Of a stretch of DNA of 22,833 bases, positions 14,807 through 22,711 are shown one piece after another. The stretch covers positions 1-22,833 of the forward strand of contig URDR01000045.1 of the NCBI GenBank assembly GCA_900546645.1, written 5' to 3'. This DNA is from an uncultured Bacteroides sp. (GTDB lineage: Bacteria; Bacteroidota; Bacteroidia; Bacteroidales; Bacteroidaceae). The notes beneath the pieces are model-generated. The model did not search any database, was not told the origin of the DNA, and saw only the letters and a program-made list of their open reading frames with translations. Position 1 is the stretch's first letter; every line of letters starts with the position of its first letter. Both the position numbers and the translations under genes were made by a program.

Positions 14807-16557
14807 CAATATAGTTTGGCAGGACGAGTTCCCGCTCGTAATACCTTTAAGAACTGGTAACGGTCCACCGAGATGTCTTGAAACTCATCCACGATGATGT
14901 ATTCAAACTCCACCGGGTGCGAAGTGCGGCATATTTCTGTGGCTTGAAGAATCGCATCCGTAAAATCGATTTGGTTTCGGTCGCTCAAAGCCTTTGCATA
15001 CCTCTCATAGACGGGTCGGAAAATGTGCTCAATAATGAAAGCACTCCGTTCGTCCTGCTCTTTTTCGGCTTCCCGTAAAATATCCGCAACCGATTTGCAG
15101 CTTGACTTGGCCAAGGTTACAAAAGTAGCAACGAGCCGTATGAAGGCCTTCTCCTGCTTGCATCCTTTCGGCAAGAGCAAATCATATAACTCTTCGTCTG
15201 TTTTTTCTTGAAAGGGAACTCCCGCCTCTTTTAGTAGTTTTTTGAGTTTGTCTTTTATATCGAGATATTGAAAGTCAGCACTGGATGTAACCAGCAGATG
15301 AGTACCAAACTTCTCGTGAACAGCTTTCTTCCAAGTAATGCCATCGTTATACTTTTGGTTAGCCTCTTCGTAGGCCATATTTTTATCTTTAGCAAACCAG
15401 TCTGGCACCAAGCTGTGTTCATCCACTCCGAAATGTTCCAGATAGATGCGCCGGGTTACTCCATCTTGTTCATAGTAGATGGAGAAATCGGGGCGGTATT
15501 GAGCGTGCATCTCATCTGCTACCTGATGTTCATAAGGCTCTTCATATCTGAACTTAACTCCGAGCGATGACAAGGTAAAGCAGATTTTGTTCTCCTGTTC
15601 GCTACGTACATAGATAGTTCTTCCATCCATGTCGGGGAATATAGACTTTAGCTGTATGTTTTTTTGTTCAGCCAACTGTTCCCGTCTTTCATTTTTCCGT
15701 TGTTCCCAGTCGGTTTCGCTTGTCAGATAGTCAACGAAATAGGCGACCATATTTTTCTTGAATACTTTGCTCTCGGTTAAGCTATGATATGTCTCAATAA
15801 ACAGAGCATCCGTATTGTCGCAAATAGAAGGCTTGATTCCAGTAACCTTTCCTATTAAGTCAATCGCTAGTTTATGAAAAGTATACCCCTTGAGTCCGTC
15901 AGTGTTCATTCTTTCAGTCAGTTCGGCAGCTGCTTTATTGGTATAGCTGATCAGTAGAATCTTGCGGGGATCAATTCCTTTGATTTCTGTCAGATATTTA
16001 ACCTTCCCTACGATAGAAGAGGTCTTACCGCTTCCGGCACTGCTGACCACCAGACAGTTGTCTTCTTCCGAAACAATAGAGCGTCTTTGCTGCCTGTCTA
16101 AAGGATATTTCAGGCAATGGTCGAAGAAATCCTTGTGGGTATCCAATTGCTCTTGGATGATTTGCTCGTTATGGCGTTTTATCTGAGTGGGTAGGAACTC
16201 GAAGTCAAGGATGAAGTTGAGGTGGACATCCGAGAATCCTATGCCGAACGTTTTCAGACGCTTTAAGAGAGAATGTGTATCTTGATAAACGTCCCTGTAA
16301 TGATCGGAGAAACACCGCTCTTCTTGATTCGAGATAATCTGCCCGCAGAAACTGCATTCCAGGTCGGTTCTGATGTCAGTAGAAATCAGATTCTGATGAG
16401 GGGCAGAGAGTCCGTCTTTTGTGCTAGAGTAAGGGGGAATCGCTTTGATTCGCTCAACTAGTTTTCGGGATTGCTTTTGCAGGTATAAGCGTATTGCTGC
16501 GGCAGTCATTATGACCATTGCAGCAATACTTAACCCTAAGATAAATGGTAGAGTCAT
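14800..16557 (-). pseudogene. Helicase IV/UvrD-like SF1 helicase, N-terminal part, truncated by element insertion
   Basis: This is the 5' two thirds of the helicase completed at 3039-3888. It has an N-terminal membrane helix (residues ~3-26), a zinc-finger-like segment with CSFCG near 68-72 and Cys82, Walker A GSGKT (about 175-179), NKAAAELTERM, a nuclease-like insertion typical of helicase IV (YRPDF, then YLEHFG), and Walker B VDEFQD (about 556-561). After Gly586 the frame enters the element and adds NNVFVFIII before stopping near 14770. The truncated product would keep the ATP-binding site but lack motifs III to VI, so it should not unwind DNA. It is the third gene of a probable operon, 12 bp after the previous stop. 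Full length would be ~866 aa. Confidence 0.9.
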
Positions 16558-16569
16558 AGGAATGATTGG

Positions 16570-17157
16570 TTATAGGTCGTCCATTGCAGCAGATTTGACG
16601 GCTTCTGTGTTAATCTTGTCATAATATTTAAGTAAGACAAAATACTGACCTATATTTCCTTTTTGCAAGGATAGCTGAATATCTCCTTTGGGGGTTTCAA
16701 AAGTGGTATACCATGTGCATCGGTCCATAAGCAATGCATTTAATTTACCTATGTTTGAATCGGGCATATGGTCTCCATGGAATTTTTCTGTTACGTCGGC
16801 CGGTTCACCGTATTTTTGAGTCAGCATTGATTTGAGCAGTTCGTAGTCTCTTTCCAGTAAGCTCCAATCATCTTTATAAGGAAATATAACTCCTATAGTA
16901 TTAACAATATTTACAGATTTCAAAGTTGAAACTCCGACTGTACAATTTTTAAATCCTGCAAAATCTCCTTCTAAGAGAGCAGTACCGTCATCTGTTCCCA
17001 AATGGGTAAAGCCGGCTTGTTGCATTTTTGAAACATATTCATTTAAGGTTCCATCAATGGGGACTCCTTTGAATGTCAGATGTTCAGAAGTGTTTTGGGC
17101 AAATACCGTTGCAAGTGTCGTGATGAAAAGACAGATGGAAATGATAGTTTTTTTCAT
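16570..17157 (-). CDS. Exported protein of unknown function
   Basis: This 195-aa protein starts at ATG 17157 with a signal peptide (KKTIISICLFITTLATVFA, cleavage probably after residue 20, next residue Gln). The mature part has alternating strands and helices (LTFKGVPIDGTLNEYVSKMQ, later LKSMLTQKYGEP) and a conserved-looking GDIQLSLQKG. I know similar proteins as uncharacterised Bacteroidetes secreted proteins, without function. It lies between a lipoprotein gene (38 bp upstream) and the helicase (12 bp downstream) on one strand, which suggests one operon. Confidence 0.75.
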   Translation of the reverse strand: MKKTIISICLFITTLATVFAQNTSEHLTFKGVPIDGTLNEYVSKMQQAGFTHLGTDDGTALLEGDFAGFKNCTVGVSTLKSVNIVNTIGVIFPYKDDWSLLERDYELLKSMLTQKYGEPADVTEKFHGDHMPDSNIGKLNALLMDRCTWYTTFETPKGDIQLSLQKGNIGQYFVLLKYYDKINTEAVKSAAMDDL

Positions 17158-17195
17158 AACTTGAATCGTATTTAAGTGTTTATTGTATACTGCTA

Positions 17196-17603
17196 TTAGT
17201 TAATAGGAATAATGTATCGTTTGTCTTCCTCAAATGACCATTGTACCTGCCACATTTTCCCGTTGATTTGATCGAGAAGAATAAAGTTGAAAAGGTTTTC
17301 GGTAGGGTAGAGTTCAAATCGGCCGTTTGTTGTAGTAGATGTAAGTGAATGAGGATTTAAAACACATTCAAAGCGTGTTCCGCTATCATTGATACTATAT
17401 TGAGCCTGCCATATCTGCCCTGTCTGTGTATCAAGTTTCAGAAAGGTCCACATATTCTTTGTTGGGGTAAGTTTAAATCGGGTTACTTCACATGTCTGTA
17501 CAGGTTGCTCTTGTGCTTTTTCTTCTGTTGCTGGGGCATGACTAGTACATCCTCCAATTGTTAAAAGAGGAAACAATAAAAATGGTAATACTTTGTTTTT
17601 CAT
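17196..17603 (-). CDS. Lipoprotein with two tandem repeats
   Basis: The start chosen is ATG 17603 (MKNKVLPFLLFP), which gives a 135-aa lipoprotein with lipobox LTIGGC (Cys19); an ATG at 17621 would add six residues. The mature part has two similar units: FKLTPTKNMWTFLKLD, with QIWQAQYSIND, and FELYPTENLFNFILLD, with KMWQVQWSFEED. These look like a duplicated beta-rich domain. It is the first gene of the three-gene unit that leads into the helicase and has a well-formed promoter 120 bp upstream. Function unknown. Confidence 0.75.
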   Translation of the reverse strand: MKNKVLPFLLFPLLTIGGCTSHAPATEEKAQEQPVQTCEVTRFKLTPTKNMWTFLKLDTQTGQIWQAQYSINDSGTRFECVLNPHSLTSTTTNGRFELYPTENLFNFILLDQINGKMWQVQWSFEEDKRYIIPIN

Positions 17604-17718
17604 ATTTTTTATCTTCAGCATAACGCTTTTTTTGTTTAAGGCTACATAGGGTAAATCTTCGTTTATGATAAAACTTGCGGCTTTTTCTTCTCATAAGCGG
17701 TTCATAGTGATGTTGTAG

Positions 17719-17750
17719 CAAATTTAGCAAATTATTTTGAGGGAAACAAA
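17719..17750 (-). promoter_or_regulatory. Promoter of the lipoprotein-helicase operon (within a 22-bp repeat)
   Basis: On the minus strand TTTG (17750-17747), 20 nt, then TAAATTTG (17726-17719) make a full Bacteroidetes promoter. The 22-bp stretch 17719-17740 is identical to 18540-18561, which carries the promoter of the mntA-like gene. Confidence 0.75.
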
Positions 17751-17847
17751 TCTTTTGACAGTGCGCCAGCCTTTCCGGGAGAAACAGAAGAGACGGGTGG
17801 AGCGAGACTGTTTCAGTACGTCATGATGAGGCTGAAAAAGGCTGGAA

Positions 17848-18242
17848 TCAGGACAGCTCTTCATCCTTTGCCTCAGATTGAAATTTGCCTAAAAAGTAGT
17901 CAATAGCTAGAAGTAAATCTTGAAGATTATTTTTTACGACATCATATACAATGTCACCATCAATGTCAAAATAACCATGTGCGATACTATCACATCAATC
18001 CATGGAATTTCCGGACGTTCAGTAAGTAACTGTGATTGCGTCAAATCATCTATACGTTTAACTCCTTCGCCTATCGCTTCAATAAGCATGCAACTGGCTG
18101 CTAAATTTTTCATTCCTTCAGGGGTGGAATAATAGTCCTCTGGTGAAAGCACTTCTTTATTCCATTCTTGCAGCTGTAAAATAGCCTGCCTGATTTGGCA
18201 GAACAGATGATGTATTCGCTTATTTGAATATATAGATTCCAT
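17848..18242 (-). pseudogene. hepT: HepT-like toxin (DUF86, HEPN), disrupted by a deletion at the active site
   Basis: The first part is a normal HepT/DUF86: IEAIGEGVKRIDDLT and RPEIPWIDVI. The family then has a short segment with the catalytic Arg of the R-x4-6-H-x-Y motif. Here it is missing, and the frame shifts: the following IAHGYFDIDGDIVYDVVKNN and the end to the stop at 17848-17850 are in another frame, while the current frame ends at 17934. About 13 bp, estimated from family spacing, were lost at 17986-17987. The toxin is therefore inactive: it lacks the Arg and is not translated beyond that point. It overlaps the mntA-like gene by 23 bp. Confidence 0.8.
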
Positions 18243-18516
18243 CTTTTTCTATTTCATTAAGTAAAAAAGGATTGATATGTTTGTGCATCCTTACTACATC
18301 TACAGAGCATTGAAGGAGGTTACAGAGAAAGCGTTTTAGGGCTACCAGCATGTACGCTTTGGGTTCCATATCAACACAAATATCCACATCGCTGTTTTCG
18401 TGATTCTCATCACGTGAAACGGAACCGAATAGCCTGAGTGACTTTACTCCAAAAGTTGATTTTATCTCATCGGTATGTAATAATAGAATGGCTATATATT
18501 CTTCTTTCGTTTTCAT
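18220..18516 (-). CDS. mntA: MntA-like nucleotidyltransferase antitoxin
   Basis: This 98-aa protein has the minimal nucleotidyltransferase core, with the signature G31-S32-x10-D43-x-D45 (LFGSVSRDENHENSDVDICV) and a downstream strand with DVVRMH. In MntA/HepT systems this enzyme adds AMP to the tyrosine of the HepT R-x4-6-H-x-Y motif and so neutralises it. The gene overlaps the start of the broken hepT, the usual order for the pair, and has its own promoter at 18540-18571. The antitoxin reading frame is intact although its toxin is not. Confidence 0.85.
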   Translation of the reverse strand: MKTKEEYIAILLLHTDEIKSTFGVKSLRLFGSVSRDENHENSDVDICVDMEPKAYMLVALKRFLCNLLQCSVDVVRMHKHINPFLLNEIEKDGIYIFK

Positions 18517-18539
18517 AGGCGGTTTTGATATGAATGAAA

Positions 18540-18571
18540 CAAATTTAGCAAATTATTTTGAAGAAGCCAAA
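18540..18571 (-). promoter_or_regulatory. Promoter of the mntA-hepT unit (within a 22-bp repeat)
   Basis: TTTG (18571-18568), 20 nt, then TAAATTTG (18547-18540) on the minus strand. The -7 part and the following 14 nt (18540-18561) are identical to 17719-17740. Confidence 0.75.
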
Positions 18572-18631
18572 GCGTAGCGTACATTAACGCTCATTTCTTC
18601 CGTTTTATTCGGCAGTTCCCGATTATTTTCG

Positions 18632-18639
18632 TAAGTTTG
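18632..18639 (+). promoter_or_regulatory. -7 promoter box (TAAGTTTG) for the DUF5715-like gene
   Basis: This is a perfect TAnnTTTG match 61 nt before the ATG at 18700; a partial -33 (TTCG at 18608-18611) lies 20 nt upstream. It may drive the run of plus-strand genes through truA. Confidence 0.55.
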
Positions 18640-18699
18640 CAATCCGAAAAAAAACTGAATATCATCCGAAAAAGGATCAGACAAAAAGAGAGACGAAAA

Positions 18700-19368
18700 A
18701 TGAGAAAATGGGTATATATGTGCCTCTTTCTGCTCAGCTCAGGCGCACTGACCGCCGGTTGCGGAGAAAAAGATATGTCAATGAAAATGAATAATCCCCG
18801 CAACATCCGTGGGGTCATCAGTTATAAACGCTCGTTCGGCGACTTGAATGCCGTGCAGCTTGCCACTGCCAAGAAAATCGGAATCCGTCCGCTGGAGTCG
18901 CGGAAAGCCGCTGCCGAGAAAACCTCCAGTCTGGTGGAAATCGCTTCATGTGAACGCTATGATGTCGATTCGCTCACGCATTCCATTCCTTTCCTTATTC
19001 CGGAAGCAGGAGCATTGCTTGATACCATCGGGGTGAACTTCCTCGATTCGCTGGAGAAGAAGGGACTGAATCCGAACAAGATTATTGTGACTTCGGTGAC
19101 CCGTACCAAGGAGGATGTGAAGCGCTTGCGCCGTACCAACGGAAATGCTTCCATGAATTCTTGCCATTTCTACGGAACCACGTTCGATGTCAGCTGGAAG
19201 CGATTTGCCAAGGTGGAAGACCCCGACGGACGTCCCATGCAGGATGTGAGTGCCGACACCCTGAAACTGGTGCTCTCGGAGGTGCTGCGCGACTTGCGCA
19301 AAGCCGACCGCTGCTACGTGAAGTATGAGTTGAAACAAGGATGTTTTCATATAACAGCCCGGAAATAA
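18700..19368 (+). CDS. DUF5715-like lipoprotein with M15 peptidase-type motifs
   Basis: The start chosen is ATG 18700 (MRKWVYM), giving 222 aa with lipobox LTAGC (Cys21); an upstream in-frame start at 18637 precedes a charged stretch that does not fit a signal peptide. The C-terminal half has VTSVTRTKEDVKRLRR, then NSCHFYGTTFDVSW and a final FHITARK. The S-x-H-x3-G-x3-D pattern and the last His are those of M15 D-Ala-D-Ala peptidases, so a role in peptidoglycan trimming is likely. I recall Bacteroidetes proteins of this type as DUF5715. Its stop is 2 bp before the truA start, so the two are coupled. Confidence 0.75.
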   Translation: MRKWVYMCLFLLSSGALTAGCGEKDMSMKMNNPRNIRGVISYKRSFGDLNAVQLATAKKIGIRPLESRKAAAEKTSSLVEIASCERYDVDSLTHSIPFLIPEAGALLDTIGVNFLDSLEKKGLNPNKIIVTSVTRTKEDVKRLRRTNGNASMNSCHFYGTTFDVSWKRFAKVEDPDGRPMQDVSADTLKLVLSEVLRDLRKADRCYVKYELKQGCFHITARK

Positions 19369-19370
19369 TG

Positions 19371-20138
19371 ATGTATCGCTATTTTATTTATCTGGCCTAT
19401 GATGGCACAAATTACCACGGATGGCAGATTCAGCCGAATGGTGCCAGTGTGCAGGAAACGCTCATGAAGGCGCTTTCTACCTTCCTGCGCTGCCCCGTCG
19501 AGGTAGTTGGTGCGGGACGTACCGATGCCGGTGTGCATGCTCGTCTCATGATAGCCCACTTCGATTTTGAGCGTCCGCTCGATACGGATGCAGTGACCGA
19601 TAAGCTGAACCGCCTCCTTCCTCCCGACATCGCAGTTTACCGGGTGTGTCCCGTCGTGCCTGAAGCACACGCACGCTTCGATGCCACTTCGCGTACGTAT
19701 AAATACCATATCACCACGCGGAAAGACCCGTTTACACGCACGTATGCATGGCGCATCTTCCAGTCCCTCGATTTTGAGCGGATGAATGAAGCCGCCCGTA
19801 CCCTGTTCGACTATACCGACTTTACCAGCTTCAGCAAACTGCATACCGATGTGAAGACCAATAACTGCCGCATCATGCAGGCTTATTGGGAACAGGTAGG
19901 CGAGTATGAGTGGGTGTTTACCATCCAAGCCGACCGCTTCCTGCGGAATATGGTACGCGCCATCGTGGGTACGCTGGTGGAAGTAGGACGGGGAAAACTG
20001 ACCGTGGAAGGCTTTCGGAAGGTCATAGAAGAGAAAAACCGGTGCAGCGCAGGCTCTTCGGTTCCGGGACAGGCACTCTTCCTGGTCGATGTGACTTATC
20101 CGGATGAACTCTTCTTGGAAATGAAGAATGATAAATGA
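19371..20138 (+). CDS. truA: tRNA pseudouridine(38-40) synthase TruA
   Basis: This 255-aa enzyme makes pseudouridine at positions 38-40 of the tRNA anticodon stem. The N-terminus (MYRYFIYLAYDGTNYHGWQI) is family-typical, and the catalytic aspartate is Asp52 in GAGRTDAGVHA. Further signatures are FDATSRTYKYHI, DYTDFTSFSK and the C-terminal FLRNMVRAIVGTL. The start is ATG 19371; ATG 19368 directly before it would add one Met and overlap the previous stop. The downstream lipoprotein gene follows after 60 bp that hold the dispersed AT-rich repeat. Confidence 0.95.
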   Translation: MYRYFIYLAYDGTNYHGWQIQPNGASVQETLMKALSTFLRCPVEVVGAGRTDAGVHARLMIAHFDFERPLDTDAVTDKLNRLLPPDIAVYRVCPVVPEAHARFDATSRTYKYHITTRKDPFTRTYAWRIFQSLDFERMNEAARTLFDYTDFTSFSKLHTDVKTNNCRIMQAYWEQVGEYEWVFTIQADRFLRNMVRAIVGTLVEVGRGKLTVEGFRKVIEEKNRCSAGSSVPGQALFLVDVTYPDELFLEMKNDK

Positions 20139-20198
20139 AGAATGAAGAAACTCATCAACTCAAAAACTCATCAACTCATCATCTCAACCCTAAAACCC
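20120..20198 (+). repeat. Dispersed AT-rich leader repeat (AACTCATC units), copy 2
   Basis: The stretch AATGAAGAATGATAAATGAA near 20120 is followed by several near-identical AACTCATC/AACTCAAA units up to the ATG at 20199. It is the plus-strand counterpart of the repeat at 1672-1780, and the first part lies in the 3' end of truA. Confidence 0.6.
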
Positions 20199-21197
20199 AT
20201 GAAATTCCCCCTTTTTACATTATGCGGAGCAGCAGCCTGTCTGCTGGCCTCCTGCGGCTCCATACAAACCCTTACGTTCGATCAGCTTTATCCCGCTTCA
20301 CTTACCTATCCTGAGCAAGTTACTCGGGTGGCTGTGGTCAACAATGTGCCTCCCGTACCCTCATCCGGTGAGAAGAAACTTACCTTAGGCGTGCTCGAAG
20401 GAGACGGGAAAATAGCAGCCGAGACCCTTGCAGCCTCCCTTGCCGACAGCCGCTACTTCAATCAGGTCCTGATTTGCGACTCTGCCCTGCGGGTGCCCGG
20501 TGAACCCCTCTATGGCGACCATCGGCTTACGCTTGCCCAAGTAGACACCCTCAGTGCCCTGCTGGGAGCCGATATGCTGTTTTCTGTTGAGCGCGTACGC
20601 CTGCAGACCTCCCGTCAGGAAGTGTTTTACCCCGGTTTCCCGATGCCCCTCACCATGGTTGAAATCAAAGCCACTCCGCTGGTGCGCATCTACATCCCTT
20701 CCCGTGAAACCCCGGTAGCCACCCTTGCCAAGACCGATAGCCTGTACTGGGAACTCTCTCCCTCGCTGACCGATGCTCAGGTCATCAAGGAGGGAACAGC
20801 CGGAGCCTTCTCGGTACTGCAGAATGACCTTGTTCCCCATTGGGAACCCGCTACCCGTATGTATTATGACGGAGGAAGCGTAGAGATGCGCGATGCAGCT
20901 GTCTGCCTGCGTGAAAACGACTGGCAGGGAGCCCGCGACCTGTGGACCAAACTCTATGATGCGCGCAAGAAGGGAAGCCAGAAGATGAAAGCTGCCTTCA
21001 ATATTGCCCTGTCATGGGAGATGGAAGGCGATTTGAAGCAAGCCAAAGAATGGATTGACAAAGCCCAAGCCTGTGCTCCTTCTGATGCCGGCACCCGCGA
21101 TATGCTGCAGTATTATGCCCGTCTTTTAGAAGAAAAAACGAAAAATCAGCCCAAGCTTGATTTGCAAATGCGGCGTTTTGAAAACAAAATCCCTTGA
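20199..21197 (+). CDS. DUF6340-like lipoprotein with TPR-like C-terminus
   Basis: The start is set at ATG 20199 (MKFPLFTLCG), giving 332 aa with lipobox LLASC (Cys19). An in-frame ATG at 20142 would read 19 codons through the AT-rich repeat and bury the signal peptide, so it is rejected. The mature protein starts QTLTFDQLYPASLTYPEQV, has a central LGADMLFSVERV region, and ends in two helical TPR-like units (ARDLWTKLYDA, FNIALSWEMEGDLKQAKEW). I recall such proteins as DUF6340. Function unknown; probably in the inner leaflet of the outer membrane. Confidence 0.78.
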   Translation: MKFPLFTLCGAAACLLASCGSIQTLTFDQLYPASLTYPEQVTRVAVVNNVPPVPSSGEKKLTLGVLEGDGKIAAETLAASLADSRYFNQVLICDSALRVPGEPLYGDHRLTLAQVDTLSALLGADMLFSVERVRLQTSRQEVFYPGFPMPLTMVEIKATPLVRIYIPSRETPVATLAKTDSLYWELSPSLTDAQVIKEGTAGAFSVLQNDLVPHWEPATRMYYDGGSVEMRDAAVCLRENDWQGARDLWTKLYDARKKGSQKMKAAFNIALSWEMEGDLKQAKEWIDKAQACAPSDAGTRDMLQYYARLLEEKTKNQPKLDLQMRRFENKIP

Positions 21198-21217
21198 TAT
21201 TTCTTGGAACAATGATT

Positions 21218-21244
21218 TTTTTTGTACATTTGAAGTACAAAAAA
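21218..21244 (+). promoter_or_regulatory. -7 box inside a perfect palindrome before the acidic-protein gene
   Basis: The box TACATTTG (21225-21232) lies inside the inverted repeat TTTTTTGTAC (21218-21227), a 7-nt spacer, and GTACAAAAAA (21235-21244). It is 23 nt from the ATG at 21256. The arrangement fits an operator over a promoter; it could also be a terminator-like hairpin for the previous gene, since the right arm ends in A rather than T on this strand. Confidence 0.55.
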
Positions 21245-21255
21245 TTAAAAAGCCT

Positions 21256-21705
21256 ATGAAAATTAGCGAACAGTCGCATCATGCTTTGGCTTCAGCTCTG
21301 AAAGAAGCCTTGAGCCGTTATGTGGGAAAAGAAGAAAACTCAGCCGTAACCGATATTCATCTGCAGCCCCGTCAGGAGAGTGGAGAGCTGCTGATATTCA
21401 ACGATGACGATGAAGAATTGTCACGCGCCCTTATCACCGAGTGGGCTGAATATGAAAACGATGACTTTTACGCTCAAACCGAGAACCTGCTGCGTGGCAT
21501 GCTTGTAAAGATGAAAGATGAAGCCGCCTTCAGTCAGCTGAACCTCTTGAAGCCGTATTCATTTGTATTGGTAGATGAAGACAAGGAAACCCTTGCCGAA
21601 CTGCTGCTTATCGACGATGAAGACACCTTGTTGCTCAGCGAAGACCTTCTCAAAGGACTCGATGAAGAACTAGATGCTTTCCTGAACGATTTGTTAAGCC
21701 GATAA
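21256..21705 (+). CDS. Acidic protein of unknown function
   Basis: This 149-aa protein is set to start at ATG 21256 (MKISEQSHHALASALKEALS), 58 bp after the previous stop; a longer frame from 21157 overlaps the previous gene and is not supported. It is strongly acidic, with runs such as FNDDDEELSR, DEDKETLAELLLIDDED and a helical C-terminus. It has no signal peptide or membrane helix. I know it only as a conserved Bacteroidetes hypothetical. It lies just before the MBL gene, 4 bp apart from its proposed start. Confidence 0.7.
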   Translation: MKISEQSHHALASALKEALSRYVGKEENSAVTDIHLQPRQESGELLIFNDDDEELSRALITEWAEYENDDFYAQTENLLRGMLVKMKDEAAFSQLNLLKPYSFVLVDEDKETLAELLLIDDEDTLLLSEDLLKGLDEELDAFLNDLLSR

Positions 21706-21709
21706 TACC

Positions 21710-22711
21710 TTGCCCAGCCGAAACATCATATTCCGCCGGAACGAATACCTGCCTTCCGTGAATCCCCGCTGGAGGGGAAATCCCACCAAGGGAGGGAAGT
21801 TCTTCAACCGCCAGCACCGTTGGCGGCCGGGAGCAGTCAGTGTGCTGAAATGGAGGCTTTCTCTCAATCCGCAGCGTAAAGAAAAACGACGCATCAAGTG
21901 GAATCCGAACGTACATTTCCTGCGTTCGCTCGACGGGGTAGTGGGCAATTCCCTGATTTGGCTGGGGCATAATTCCTTTTTTATCCAGTTGGGAGGAAAA
22001 AGGCTGATGATTGATCCCGTTTACGGAAACATTCCTTTCGTCAAGCGGAGAAGCACGTTTCCTGCCAATCCTTCCATCTTCCGTAACATCGACTATCTGC
22101 TCATCAGTCACGACCATTTCGACCATCTTGACAAGCCGAGTGTGGCGCGTCTGGTAGCCGATAATCCCGGCATGACCCTCTTCTGCGGACTGGGGACAGG
22201 GGCTTTGATTCAGGGCTGGTTCCCTCAGCTGAAAGTGATTGAAGCCGCCTGGTATCAGCAATACACCGACGGCGTGTTGACGCTCACCTTCCTTCCTGCC
22301 CAGCACTGGAGCAAGCGGGGAGTCAGCGATGGGGGAGAGCGGCTTTGGGGAGCCTTCATGATTCAGGCGGACGGCATTACGGTGTATAACAGCGGAGATA
22401 CGGGATACGCCCGTCATTTCCTTGAACTTCCCGAACTGTTTCCTCATATTGATTATTGCATGATTGGCATCGGAGCGTATAAGCCCCGCTGGTTTATGAA
22501 ACCCAATCATATTTCGCCCTATGATGCGCTGACGGCTTCCCGTGATATGGAGGCACGTCTCACGATTCCGATGCATTATGGCACGTTCGACCTTTCCGAT
22601 GAACCTCTGTTCGATCCGCCTCATGTCTTTGCTCAGGAGGCTCGGCTGCGCAGTATGCCTGTGCTGATACCTGAGTTGGGTGAGATTGTCAAGCTTCATC
22701 CCCGTCATTAA
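21710..22711 (+). CDS. MBL-fold metallo-hydrolase (UlaG/NAPE-PLD-like)
   Basis: This ~333-aa protein has the metallo-beta-lactamase metal site His134-x-His136-x-Asp138-His139 (LISHDHFDHLD), followed by His199 (LPAQHW), Asp230 (NSGDTGY) and His289 (PMHYGTF). The SLIWLGHNSFFIQLGGKRLMIDP start of the fold and the whole order are those of the family that includes L-ascorbate-6-phosphate lactonase and NAPE-hydrolysing phospholipase D. The substrate is unknown. No ATG fits the N-terminus: the frame opens at a TTG (21710), only 4 bp after the previous stop, and NEYLPSVNPRWRGNP is already family-like, so a start at 21710 is likely but not proven. Confidence 0.82.
   Translation: MPSRNIIFRRNEYLPSVNPRWRGNPTKGGKFFNRQHRWRPGAVSVLKWRLSLNPQRKEKRRIKWNPNVHFLRSLDGVVGNSLIWLGHNSFFIQLGGKRLMIDPVYGNIPFVKRRSTFPANPSIFRNIDYLLISHDHFDHLDKPSVARLVADNPGMTLFCGLGTGALIQGWFPQLKVIEAAWYQQYTDGVLTLTFLPAQHWSKRGVSDGGERLWGAFMIQADGITVYNSGDTGYARHFLELPELFPHIDYCMIGIGAYKPRWFMKPNHISPYDALTASRDMEARLTIPMHYGTFDLSDEPLFDPPHVFAQEARLRSMPVLIPELGEIVKLHPRH

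Noticed and set aside
20142..20198. Longer start for the DUF6340-like lipoprotein
   Set aside because: It reads through the dispersed repeat and would place a charged segment before the signal peptide.
21157..21255. Longer start for the acidic protein
   Set aside because: It overlaps the previous gene and runs through the promoter palindrome; ATG 21256 is right after the promoter.
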